This document shows, piece after piece, positions 8,015 through 15,187 of a DNA stretch of 15,232 bases. The stretch spans positions 1 to 15,232 of the forward strand of contig CAMXYS010000027.1 in the NCBI GenBank assembly GCA_947253135.1, written 5' to 3'. Below the pieces are notes generated by a model that searched no databases, was not told the DNA's origin, and saw only the letters and a list, made by a program, of their open reading frames with translations. Within the stretch, counting starts at the first letter, position 1. Every line of letters begins with the position of its first letter. Made by a program: the position numbers and the translations under genes. The stretch comes from an uncultured Clostridia bacterium (GTDB lineage: Bacteria > Bacillota > Clostridia > Saccharofermentanales > Fastidiosipilaceae).

Positions 8015-8926
8015 TCAATGGGTCTTGGCAGCGGCGGCAATACCGGCTAAGCAGCCGTCTTGCACGGCTGTGGCGACCTGGCGGACCGCCTTAACCCTGA
8101 TATCGCCGGCCACATAGAGTCCGGGAATTGCGGTTGTCACACCGTGGTCGGACCGGTCGGGCCGGACAAATCCATTTTCCAAGGGCAGGAGGTCGGCCAG
8201 CAGGTCGCTGTTGGCAGCCTGGCCAATCATGGCAAATAGGTGCAGGCCGTCTGCTGCTTCAAGTTTTTCTGTTTTTCCGTCCGCACCGGTCAAGGTACAA
8301 GCCAGAATTTCCTCTCCGTTGGTATCCAAGTGGCTCACCGTTTTGCCGCAATGAACGGTAATATGGGGGGCCGCTTCAATTTGTTGTCGGAATTCGGCAA
8401 TACATAACAACTGCGGTTGGTCTTGCACAATGTGCACTTCACGAGCTGTTTGAGCTAGGTACAAGGCCTCTTTGGCGGCGCCGTCAGACCCGCCGTTGAC
8501 CACCACGATGCGGTCGCGCACAGCCTCCTTTTGCCCCAGGGCCCAGTGCAATACGGGGGTGTTCGCAGGCAAGTCGAGGGGGAGCTCTTTGGGGGTAGAT
8601 CCTGTTGCCACAATGACTTGTCGTGCCTCATAGTTGCCTTTGATCGTTTTCAGAGAAAAGCTGTTGTCTTGTTTTTTTAGACAGTCTACCTTTTCATAAT
8701 GAATGGGTATTTGAGCTGCCAGCAGTTGTTTTTCAAAACGCGCTGCCAGTTCGGGTCCGGTCTCGCCTACGACAGCGCCGGCAAAATGGCTGACTAAAGA
8801 TGCCTGTCCGATCAGACCGCCAACCTTCGCTTGTTCAAAAACAGTCACGTCCAGCCCTCTTGACTTGGCATAGAGGGCTGCGCTGACGCCGGCCGGGCCG
8901 GCTCCAATCACACATAAATCCAGCAT
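8015..8926 (-). CDS. thioredoxin-reductase-like FAD/NAD(P) oxidoreductase lacking the CxxC pair
   Basis: A 303-residue two-dinucleotide-domain flavoprotein. The FAD motif GAGPAG is at residues 8-13, IVATGS at 105-110, and the closing FAD motif GLYVAGDIRVKAVRQVATA at 269-287 is of thioredoxin reductase type. Where thioredoxin reductases carry CATC (about residues 126-135), this protein has VLHWALGQKE with no cysteine. The nucleotide motif GGGDSA is NGGSDGA (144-150), and the HRR that reads the NADPH phosphate is HIVQDQ (165-170). It therefore probably does not reduce thioredoxin, and its electron acceptor is unknown. The start is well supported by AGGAGGT six bases before ATG 8926, and a promoter is visible. 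Alternatives include a ferredoxin- or small-molecule-linked reductase. Confidence 0.88.
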   Translation of the reverse strand: MLDLCVIGAGPAGVSAALYAKSRGLDVTVFEQAKVGGLIGQASLVSHFAGAVVGETGPELAARFEKQLLAAQIPIHYEKVDCLKKQDNSFSLKTIKGNYEARQVIVATGSTPKELPLDLPANTPVLHWALGQKEAVRDRIVVVNGGSDGAAKEALYLAQTAREVHIVQDQPQLLCIAEFRQQIEAAPHITVHCGKTVSHLDTNGEEILACTLTGADGKTEKLEAADGLHLFAMIGQAANSDLLADLLPLENGFVRPDRSDHGVTTAIPGLYVAGDIRVKAVRQVATAVQDGCLAGIAAAAKTH

Positions 8927-8961
8927 AAAATACCTCCTGATTAGTTAAAAAACTCGATTTT

Positions 8962-8990
8962 GTTATAGCAAAACAATCCTTGGTTACCAA
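8962..8990 (-). promoter_or_regulatory. promoter of the CxxC-less flavoprotein gene
   Basis: On the minus strand TTGGTA (8985-8990) and TATAAC (8962-8967) are separated by 17 bases, with TGC directly before the -10. It lies about 36 bases upstream of the start codon. Confidence 0.65.
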
Positions 8991-9093
8991 CGAGCAACTG
9001 CTACAACTGAGTATTTTAGCACTACTGCAAGGGATTCAGATGAGGGAACTATGAATAAATGAGAGGCTGCATGCTGGAAAGGGAGATAGACAT

Positions 9094-9125
9094 AAAAAAG
9101 GGCAACTGCTGCAGTTGCCCTTTTT
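9094..9125 (-). terminator. terminator of the tRNA-Ala transcript
   Basis: GGGCAACTGC (9100-9109) and GCAGTTGCCC (9111-9120) form a perfect inverted repeat flanked by six A on one side and five T on the other. In the minus direction it ends in six T directly downstream of the tRNA gene. It is symmetric and could work both ways. Confidence 0.88.
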
Positions 9126-9128
9126 AAG

Positions 9129-9201
<73 letters not shown>

Positions 9202-9232
9202 ATAAATTGAATGATTTGTTGAATGCTCAGAC

Positions 9233-9262
9233 ATAATACACGAGAATACGGAAAAAAGTCAA
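9233..9262 (-). promoter_or_regulatory. promoter of tRNA-Ala
   Basis: On the minus strand TTGACT (9257-9262) and TATTAT (9233-9238) each match the sigma-A consensus at five of six bases, with an 18-base spacer, about 30 bases before the tRNA 5' end. Confidence 0.75.
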
Positions 9263-9295
9263 GGCCTAATTTCAGTTTCGCCCTCACAGGCCTTT

Positions 9296-9324
9296 TTGCT
9301 TTCCCCGGCGCCATTTGTTAAACT
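9296..9324 (+). promoter_or_regulatory. candidate promoter of the ABC importer operon
   Basis: TTGCTT (9296-9301), a 17-base spacer and TAAACT (9319-9324), with TG at 9316-9317 forming an extended -10. Both boxes are imperfect. It would give a leader of about 65 bases. Confidence 0.35.
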
Positions 9325-9346
9325 GTAAAAGTTTCAATTTGTAGGT

Positions 9347-9364
9347 GGACCGACTTATCGGTCC
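9347..9364 (+). promoter_or_regulatory. leader hairpin or operator dyad before the ABC operon
   Basis: GGACCGA and TCGGTCC form a perfect 7-bp dyad around CTTA. It lies between the candidate promoter and the first start codon. With no T run after it, an operator or 5' stabilising hairpin is more likely than a terminator. No known riboswitch is recognised. Confidence 0.4.
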
Positions 9365-9394
9365 GGTGTAGTTTAGTAGGACGGAGAAAAAGAA

Positions 9395-10474
9395 ATGAGT
9401 ATTAAAAGAGTACTGTCAGCCGGCTTGGCCTTAATCCTGGCGGGCGGCTTAGCTGCTTGTGGCAGTGGGCCAAGTAATGATGCAAACGGGACGACATCCG
9501 CTGATGCCGCGACAACAGAGAACCAAAGCGAGAACAAACAAAACCCCGCAACCGGTCAAAAAAAGATTAAGGTCGGGGTGATTCAGCTGGTTGAGCACCC
9601 TGCCCTGGACGCGGCCCGGTTGGGCTTTGAAGAAGGCCTGAAGGAAGCCGGTTATGAAGAAGGCAAAAATCTGGAGCTGGATATTAAAAATGCCCAGGGG
9701 GAGCAGACCAATTGCCAAACGATTGCAGGTCAATTTGCCAATCAAAATTTAGACTTGATCTTTGCTATTGCCACGCCGGCTGCTCAGGCTGCTGCCAATG
9801 CGATTAGCGATAAACCAATCGTAGTGACAGCTGTGACTGACCCCGAGGATGCCGATTTGGTGGACAGCAATGAAAAGCCGGGGGGCAACTTAACGGGAAC
9901 TTCAGACTTAAGTCCGATTGGCGAGCAGGTTAAGCTGGCCCGCAAACTGGTTCCTGATGCCAAGAAATTCACCATCCTGTACACTTCCAGCGAAGCTAAT
10001 TCCGAGCTGCAAGCCAGACAGGCGGAGGAGCTGGCCAAGGCGGAAGGCTTTGAAGTCAGTGTCAAGAGCGTGTCCTCCAGCAACGAGGTTCAGCAAGTGA
10101 CTGAAGCTGCCGCTGCCGACGCAGATATTCTTTACATCCCGACGGATAATATGTTGGCCTCGTCCATGCCGGTTATTACCGATGTGGCGGTTACAGCCAA
10201 AGTTCCGGTCATCGGCGGAGAGGAAAATCAACTTTTAAACGGGGCCCTGGCTACAGTTGGCATCAATTATTTTGACCTGGGCAAGCAAACGGCTGCAATG
10301 GCTGTGCGCATTATTGAAGATGGGGCTGACCCCGCCACTATGCCGATTGAATATTTAGAAAACACGACTCTGGCAATCAACTTTGAAACGGCCAAGGCGA
10401 TCGGCCTGGATATTCCTCAAGACATTATTGAACAAGCGACCCCGGTTCCGGGGCCGACCGGCGCAGGCAATTGA
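9395..10474 (+). CDS. ABC importer substrate-binding lipoprotein (TrpX family), copy 1
   Basis: A 359-residue extracellular lipoprotein that captures ligand for the permease and ATPase encoded downstream. The signal peptide ends in lipobox LAAC (Cys22), followed by an Asn/Thr-rich linker of about 35 residues. The two-lobed domain starts at KIKVGVIQLVEHPALD and contains LIFAIATPAAQAA, PIVVTAVTDP and GGNLTGTSD, typical of the ABC_sub_bind (PF04392/COG2984) family. Known members such as streptococcal TrpX bind tryptophan, but the ligand here cannot be read from sequence. It opens the operon and has a close paralog right after it. The hinge region IGGEENQLLNGALATVGINY differs most from that copy. 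The start is ATG 9395, with CGGAG upstream. Confidence 0.93.
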   Translation: MSIKRVLSAGLALILAGGLAACGSGPSNDANGTTSADAATTENQSENKQNPATGQKKIKVGVIQLVEHPALDAARLGFEEGLKEAGYEEGKNLELDIKNAQGEQTNCQTIAGQFANQNLDLIFAIATPAAQAAANAISDKPIVVTAVTDPEDADLVDSNEKPGGNLTGTSDLSPIGEQVKLARKLVPDAKKFTILYTSSEANSELQARQAEELAKAEGFEVSVKSVSSSNEVQQVTEAAAADADILYIPTDNMLASSMPVITDVAVTAKVPVIGGEENQLLNGALATVGINYFDLGKQTAAMAVRIIEDGADPATMPIEYLENTTLAINFETAKAIGLDIPQDIIEQATPVPGPTGAGN

Positions 10475-10505
10475 ACCATTTTGAAAGTGAGGGCGACCAG
10501 TTACC

Positions 10506-11606
10506 ATGATGAGACCTTATAAAAAAGTTTTTAAAATGCCCACTGGCCTGTTAGCCGGAATTGCCGCTGTGACTTTGACCATAGCGTCGCTTTTAACTGC
10601 TTGCGGCGCCGGCGGTGCGGATCAGACCAAGCAAAATGGAAATCATGAGGCTACAGCAGCAGTTGCTGACCATGAAACCGAAGCCACCGGTCAGGCCAAG
10701 ACCGATCAAACAGTTAAGATCGGCGTGATGCAATATGTTGAACACCCGTCTTTAGACCAGGCTTATCAAGGCTTTTTACAGCGCTTACATGAGGCCGGTT
10801 ATAAAGAAGGTGAAAACTTAAAAATCGATTTTCAAAATGCCCAGGGGGAGCAGGCCAATTGCCAAACCATAGCCGGCCAATTTGCTGTCGGCGGCTACGA
10901 CCTGATTTTGGCGATCGCCACTCCGGCCGCCCAAGCAGCTTTAAATGCTATTGAAAAAACACCGATTTTAGTGACCGCTGTCACGGACCTGGAGTCGACT
11001 CAGTTGGTGGACTCCAATGATAAACCGGGTGGCAACTTGTCCGGTACTTCTGACATGGCCCCCATTCCGGAGCAAATCCAATTGATTAAGAGGATGCTGC
11101 CGGAGGCCAAGACCTTGGGTATTATCTATTCTTCCGGTGAAGCGAACTCTGAAGTCCAGGCCGTTGAGGCGGAGCAAGAGGCCAAAAAGCTGGGCTTGGC
11201 TGTCAAAACTGTCACCATTTCTTCAACTAATGAAGTACAGCAGGTGGCGGAATCTATTATGCACGAGGTGGATGCGGTCTACCTCCCTTCAGACAATGCT
11301 ATTGCCAGTTCAATGATGACCGTTTCGAATGTAGCCGTTGGTCGCAAAGTGCCTATTTTCCCGGCAGTTGAAGCCATGTGCGCCCAAGGTGGCTTAGCTT
11401 CTATTTCGATCAACTACCAGGAGCTGGGTGCGCAGACTGCCGACATGGCTTTGCGGATTTTAGAAGAGGGGGCTGATCCGGCGGAAATGCCGGTAGAACG
11501 CCAGAAGAAACCTCGCCTGGTTATTAATTCGGAATTTGCTGAAGAGATCGGTTACCAGTTTAGCCCGGAATTGATCGCTGAAGCAGAAGAAGCTAAACTT
11601 GATTAA
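10506..11606 (+). CDS. ABC importer substrate-binding lipoprotein (TrpX family), copy 2
   Basis: A 366-residue paralog of the preceding protein, 31 bases downstream with no terminator between. The signal peptide ends in LTAC (Cys33 from the first Met), followed by a His/Glu/Ala-rich linker. The mature domain shares long blocks with copy 1 (AQGEQxNCQTIAGQFA, IATPAAQAA, VTAVTD, LVDSNxKPGGNL, SSxNEVQQV); by eye about half the residues agree. The region expected to contact ligand reads FPAVEAMCAQGGLASISINY, unlike copy 1, which suggests divergence in affinity or ligand. Two ATG codons are adjacent at 10506 and 10509. GAGGG lies unusually far upstream (12 bases), so translation may be weak or coupled. 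Tandem duplication is the simplest origin. Confidence 0.92.
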   Translation: MMRPYKKVFKMPTGLLAGIAAVTLTIASLLTACGAGGADQTKQNGNHEATAAVADHETEATGQAKTDQTVKIGVMQYVEHPSLDQAYQGFLQRLHEAGYKEGENLKIDFQNAQGEQANCQTIAGQFAVGGYDLILAIATPAAQAALNAIEKTPILVTAVTDLESTQLVDSNDKPGGNLSGTSDMAPIPEQIQLIKRMLPEAKTLGIIYSSGEANSEVQAVEAEQEAKKLGLAVKTVTISSTNEVQQVAESIMHEVDAVYLPSDNAIASSMMTVSNVAVGRKVPIFPAVEAMCAQGGLASISINYQELGAQTADMALRILEEGADPAEMPVERQKKPRLVINSEFAEEIGYQFSPELIAEAEEAKLD

Positions 11607-11618
11607 TATGATTTAACA

Positions 11619-11660
11619 GAAAGTCGGAAAGCCTCACCCAGGCCGTCCGATTTTCTCTTT
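11619..11660 (+). terminator. intra-operon hairpin, probable partial terminator
   Basis: GAAAGTCGGA (11619-11628) pairs with TCCGATTTTC (11646-11655) with one G-U pair, and GCCT/AGGC pair inside the loop; TCTTT follows. The T run is short and interrupted, so it likely lets some transcripts through to the permease and ATPase genes or protects the 3' end of the binding-protein mRNA. Confidence 0.55.
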
Positions 11661-11690
11661 GCCTGCATTGAGGAGAAGGGACAAAAACTA

Positions 11691-12656
11691 ATGGATGGAC
11701 AAGCAATCCTGACGATCTCACTAAGTGCCATTTCGCAGGGTGTTATTTGGTCAATTATGGCGTTGGGCCTGTACATTACGTTTCGCATGCTAAAGTTTTC
11801 CGACTTGACAGTCGATGGCAGTTTTACGACCGGTGGTGCGATCAGTGCCGTCTTGATTGTCAATGGAGTCAACCCGGCTTTAAGTCTTTTACTGGCCTTG
11901 GTTGGGGGGATGGTGGCCGGCTTTATCACCGGTTTCTTGCACACGCGGATGAAGATTTCCCCCTTGTTGAGCAGTATTCTGACTCAGATCGGCCTCTATT
12001 CCATTAACCTGCGCATTATGGGAAAACCCAACCAAGCGCTCTTGAAGGTGGAGACCGTATTTAAACAATTTACAGGCCTGACCAAAATCAGTGACCCCTA
12101 CGGCTCGTTGCTATTGGCCGCCCTGATCACGGCTGTTTTAATTTTGTTATTGTATTGGTTCTTTGGCACGGAGCTGGGCAGCTCCATCCGGGCGACCGGC
12201 GATAATCCTTCGATGGTGAGGGCGCTAGGGGTGAACACCAAGGCGACCATTATGGTCGGTCTCGTTTTGGGCAATGGCTTGGTGGCCTTGTCGGGTGGCC
12301 TATTGGCCCAAAGTCAAGGATTTGCTGATATGGACATGGGCACGGGAGCCATTGTTATCGGCTTGGCGACGATCATTATCGGCGAGGTTTTATTTCTTAA
12401 AAGAAATTTCCTGCAAAGATTTATTGGTGTGGTGGTCGGCTCAATTATTTATCGGGGCATTATCGCCATCGTCTTACAGTTGAAAGTTGAGAGCCAGGAC
12501 TTAAAGCTGTTCACAGCCATTATTGTGGCATTGGCCCTGTGGATTCCTGTGGCTACTGATCAATACCGGGCCAGACGCGCCCGCAAAGAGGCCAATCGCA
12601 CGCTCTTTATCGATCAGGTTGAGGGTGATGTAGACACTTCAGAAAGGGAGGACTGA
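11691..12656 (+). CDS. ABC importer permease (TrpY-like, BPD_transp_2 family)
   Basis: A 321-residue integral membrane protein, the channel subunit of the importer. About eight hydrophobic segments are visible. Conserved family blocks include MALGLYITFRMLKFSDLTVDGSF-like sequence near residues 23-45 and the cytoplasmic coupling segment SSIRATGDNPSMVRALGVN, which contacts the ATPase. The family (COG4120) pairs with COG2984 binding proteins and COG1101 ATPases, matching this gene order exactly. The C-terminus is a charged cytoplasmic tail (ARRARKEANRT and an acidic end). GAGGAGAAGGG lies upstream of ATG 11691. The stop is two bases before the ATPase start, so the two genes are translationally coupled. 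Confidence 0.94.
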   Translation: MDGQAILTISLSAISQGVIWSIMALGLYITFRMLKFSDLTVDGSFTTGGAISAVLIVNGVNPALSLLLALVGGMVAGFITGFLHTRMKISPLLSSILTQIGLYSINLRIMGKPNQALLKVETVFKQFTGLTKISDPYGSLLLAALITAVLILLLYWFFGTELGSSIRATGDNPSMVRALGVNTKATIMVGLVLGNGLVALSGGLLAQSQGFADMDMGTGAIVIGLATIIIGEVLFLKRNFLQRFIGVVVGSIIYRGIIAIVLQLKVESQDLKLFTAIIVALALWIPVATDQYRARRARKEANRTLFIDQVEGDVDTSERED

Positions 12657-12658
12657 CC

Positions 12659-13456
12659 ATGCTGGATATAAAGCATTTGCGCAAAGTCTTTCACCCCGGC
12701 ACGCCGAATGAAACGGTTGCTATTAATGACCTGAATTTGCATTTGGACGCCGGTGAATTTGTGACCGTTATCGGTGGCAACGGAGCGGGCAAATCCACTT
12801 TAATGAACAGCATTGCCGGTGTTTATCCGCCCGATGCCGGCCTGATTTCCATCGACGATATAGATGTCACATTTGCCCCTGAATACAAGCGAGCTGCTCT
12901 TTTGGGCAGGGTTTTTCAAGATCCGATGATGGGCACGGCCGGTGATATGAGTATTGCGGAAAATTTAGCGATGGCAGCCCGGCGCGGTCAGCGCAGAGGT
13001 TTAAATTGGGCTATTACGCCTGACGAAGAAGAGCAATATAAAGAATTGGTAGCCCGGTTGGAATTGGGGTTGGAAGACCGGATGAGCGTCCGGGTTAAAT
13101 TGCTGTCCGGCGGACAACGGCAGGCACTGACACTGTTGATGGCAACCCTAAAAAACCCCCATGTCTTACTGCTGGATGAGCACACAGCTGCCTTGGACCC
13201 CCGCACGGCAGACAAGGTCTTGAGTGTCACTAAACATCTAATTGCAGAGCGGCAGCTGACGACTTTGATGATTACCCACAACATGCGACAGGCCATCGAG
13301 TTCGGCAGCCGGCTAATTATGCTGCATAGGGGGCGGATTATTTTGGACATCCGCGGTGCCGATAAGGAAAATTTAGAAGTAGAGGACTTGCTGCACCAGT
13401 TCGCCGCTGTTTCCGGCGAAGAATTCAGCAGTGATCGGGCCTTGCTGGACGCTTGA
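12659..13456 (+). CDS. ABC importer ATP-binding protein (TrpZ-like)
   Basis: A 265-residue cytoplasmic ATPase that powers the importer. Walker A GGNGAGKST is at residues 39-47, the Q-loop Gln87 in VFQDP, the signature LSGGQRQA at 149-156, Walker B VLLLDEH with catalytic Glu174, the D-loop AALDP, and the switch His207 in ITHN. All catalytic residues are intact. The AxARRGQRRGLNW segment after the Q-loop is typical of COG1101 ATPases that serve TrpX/TrpY-type systems. AGGGAGG at 12645-12651 gives strong initiation seven bases before ATG 12659. It is the last gene of the operon; a bidirectional hairpin lies 70 bases downstream. Confidence 0.95.
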   Translation: MLDIKHLRKVFHPGTPNETVAINDLNLHLDAGEFVTVIGGNGAGKSTLMNSIAGVYPPDAGLISIDDIDVTFAPEYKRAALLGRVFQDPMMGTAGDMSIAENLAMAARRGQRRGLNWAITPDEEEQYKELVARLELGLEDRMSVRVKLLSGGQRQALTLLMATLKNPHVLLLDEHTAALDPRTADKVLSVTKHLIAERQLTTLMITHNMRQAIEFGSRLIMLHRGRIILDIRGADKENLEVEDLLHQFAAVSGEEFSSDRALLDA

Positions 13457-13520
13457 GCCCCGCGAGTCCAAGCTTGCTCTAGCCAGCGGATTTACTTCGA
13501 CCTCAGCCATTTAAATTAGT

Positions 13521-13558
13521 AAAAAGGGCGCTGACGCCAAGTCGTCAGTGCCCTCTTT
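13521..13558 (+). terminator. bidirectional terminator between ABC operon and ilvA
   Basis: GGGCGCTGACG (13526-13536) pairs with CGTCAGTGCCC (13543-13553) with one G-U pair around loop CCAAGT. Five A precede it and TCTTT follows. On the minus strand it ends in five T, so it can stop the converging ilvA transcript as well. Confidence 0.88.
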
Positions 13559-13601
13559 GATTCGCTTAAAATGATCTTAGCAAACTTCTAACCGCGGGAT
13601 T

Positions 13602-14822
13602 TCAATACATGATCGTTGTGTTGACCACACGCGGCGGGTAGCCGGCGTCGTTTAGCACGTGGAGGATTTCTTCCTTGTGTTCGTGCCCGAAGGCCTCCAG
13701 GGTGACCTGTAGTTCCACGGCACTATTGCGGTTGATGGTGACAAATTGGTTGTGTTCGAGCCGGATGATATTGCCGCGGGCAGAGGCGACTAAATGAGCA
13801 ATTTTTTCCAATTCGCCGGGGCGGTCGGGGAGTCGAACTGAGAAGGTAAAGATGCGATCGCGAGCAATCAAACCATGCTGCACTAAAGAAGCCAAGGTAA
13901 TGACATCCATATTGCCACCGGACAGGATACAGACCACTTTTTTGTCAGGGGCGGCCGGGAGGTGCTTGGCGGCTGCGACCGAGAGCAAGGCTGCATTTTC
14001 AACCAAGATTTTATGGTTTTCTAAAAGGTCTAAAAAGACGCCGACTAATTCTTCGTCCGGGATAGTGATAATATGGTCTATACTTTTTTGGATGTAGGGA
14101 AAGATGAGGTCCCCCGGTTTTTTGACAGCCACACCGTCTGCGATGGTGTCAACTTCAGCCAAGCTGGTGGGGTGGCCGGCCCTTAAAGAGGCCTTCATGG
14201 AAGCAGCCCCCAGGGGCTCGACCCCGATGACTTCGATATCCGGTTTAAGCAGTTTGGCCAAGGTGGAGACACCGGTGGCCAGACCGCCACCACCGATCGG
14301 GACGACAATGGTATCAGTGTCAGGCAGCTCCTCGAGGATCTCAAAAACCATCGTGCCTTGGCCGGTGGCTACATCGAGGTTGTCGAAGGGATGGATAAAG
14401 GTGAGATTTTGTTCGGCGGCCAGCTTTTGTGCGTAGGCACAAGCATCGTCAAAAGTGTTGCCGTAGAGCACAACTTTGGCACCGTAAGATTTAGTGCTGT
14501 TAACTTTTAAGAGGGGGGTGATCTCCGGCATGACGATGGTGACAGGAGCCTGTCGCAATTGTCCGGCCATAGCTAACCCCTGGGCATGGTTGCCGGCAGA
14601 AGCGGTGATCAGGCCACGGCGGGCACTGTCCTCATCTAAACGTGAAACGGCATTGTAGGCACCACGAATTTTGTAAGAACCGGTTATTTGTAAATTTTCC
14701 GGCTTTAAGTAAATTTGCAGCTGGTCCAAAGCGGAAAAGTGTGGGCTGTGGATTAAACGGGTTTGGCGAATAATGGGATTAATACGGTCCCGGGCCTCTT
14801 CAAAACGCTCTAACGTCAGCAT
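13602..14822 (-). CDS. ilvA: threonine ammonia-lyase with C-terminal ACT domain
   Basis: A 406-residue PLP enzyme that converts threonine to 2-oxobutanoate and ammonia, the entry step of isoleucine synthesis. The PLP lysine is Lys51 in TGSYKIRGA. The Asn of SAGNHAQG (75-82), the phosphate-binding loop IGGGGLATG (176-184) and Ser301 in LSGGN are all in place. Residues about 324-403 form one ACT domain (TFSVRLPDRPGELEKIA). This is the short single-ACT architecture common in Bacillota, annotated as either IlvA or TdcB, so the choice between biosynthetic and catabolic roles is open. The start is ATG 14822, with AGAGGGAG six bases upstream. No T-box or attenuator fits in the 45-base upstream gap. 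It follows the acetyltransferase gene on the same strand. Confidence 0.95.
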   Translation of the reverse strand: MLTLERFEEARDRINPIIRQTRLIHSPHFSALDQLQIYLKPENLQITGSYKIRGAYNAVSRLDEDSARRGLITASAGNHAQGLAMAGQLRQAPVTIVMPEITPLLKVNSTKSYGAKVVLYGNTFDDACAYAQKLAAEQNLTFIHPFDNLDVATGQGTMVFEILEELPDTDTIVVPIGGGGLATGVSTLAKLLKPDIEVIGVEPLGAASMKASLRAGHPTSLAEVDTIADGVAVKKPGDLIFPYIQKSIDHIITIPDEELVGVFLDLLENHKILVENAALLSVAAAKHLPAAPDKKVVCILSGGNMDVITLASLVQHGLIARDRIFTFSVRLPDRPGELEKIAHLVASARGNIIRLEHNQFVTINRNSAVELQVTLEAFGHEHKEEILHVLNDAGYPPRVVNTTIMY

Positions 14823-14852
14823 AAGCAACTCCCTCTTTAAAATCTTTTCCAC

Positions 14853-14858
14853 ATTATA
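14853..14858 (-). promoter_or_regulatory. candidate -10 element for ilvA
   Basis: On the minus strand TATAAT is a perfect -10 hexamer about 30 bases before the ilvA start, between it and the acetyltransferase stop. No -35 matches at 16-18 bases, so this is tentative. Confidence 0.4.
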
Positions 14859-14867
14859 AAGTAATTT

Positions 14868-15187
14868 TTAGACTTGTGAGGCTTGTATTTCATTCTCCTG
14901 ATCGATCTCTTTAACAGTTCGGCCGGGCACCCCCATAACCAGGCTGTTTTCCGGAATGTCGCGAGTGACGACCGCCCCGGCTCCGATGGTGACACCCGGC
15001 ATGATGGTGACACCGGGCCCAGCCAACAATTGTCGCCGACTGTAATTGGTTTAGCCTGCTCCAAACCGGCCTTGCGCGGGTGGGCCTCCAGGGGGTGGCT
15101 CGCTGTATAAAAACCCACAAAGGGCCCCACAAAAACGTGGTTGCCCAAGCGAATCGGTGCACCGTCCATAAAATAGCAACTATGATT
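14868..15187 (-). CDS. sugar O-acetyltransferase (maltose/galactoside type), 5'-truncated and frameshifted
   Basis: The C-terminal part of a left-handed beta-helix (hexapeptide repeat) acetyltransferase that transfers acetyl from acetyl-CoA to sugars. The first frame, entering at the contig end, reads NHSCYFMDGAPIRLGNHVF, then FYTASHPLEAH with the likely catalytic His, and KPITVGDNCWLG. Near 15015-15020 (GGGCCC) the frame must shift by one base. It then continues as PGVTIMPGVTIGAGAVVTRD, MGVPGRTVKEI and ends at TAA 14868-14870. Both halves match the family in register, so one base is missing, by mutation or more likely a sequence error near the contig end. The residues MYKRQ that appear to start one frame come from adapter sequence. 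The true N-terminus is absent. Confidence 0.85.

Noticed and set aside
9261..9300. Forward terminator-like repeat AAGGCCT...AGGCCTTTTT
   Set aside because: The stem is only 7-8 bp with a loop of about 20 bases, overlaps the tRNA promoter, and no plus-strand gene lies upstream.
9340..9364. Possible T-box antiterminator (GTAGGTGGACCG resembles AGGGTGGNACCG)
   Set aside because: The UGGNACC spacing is off by one base, the space upstream is too short and lacks stem I or specifier features, and no terminator alternative follows.
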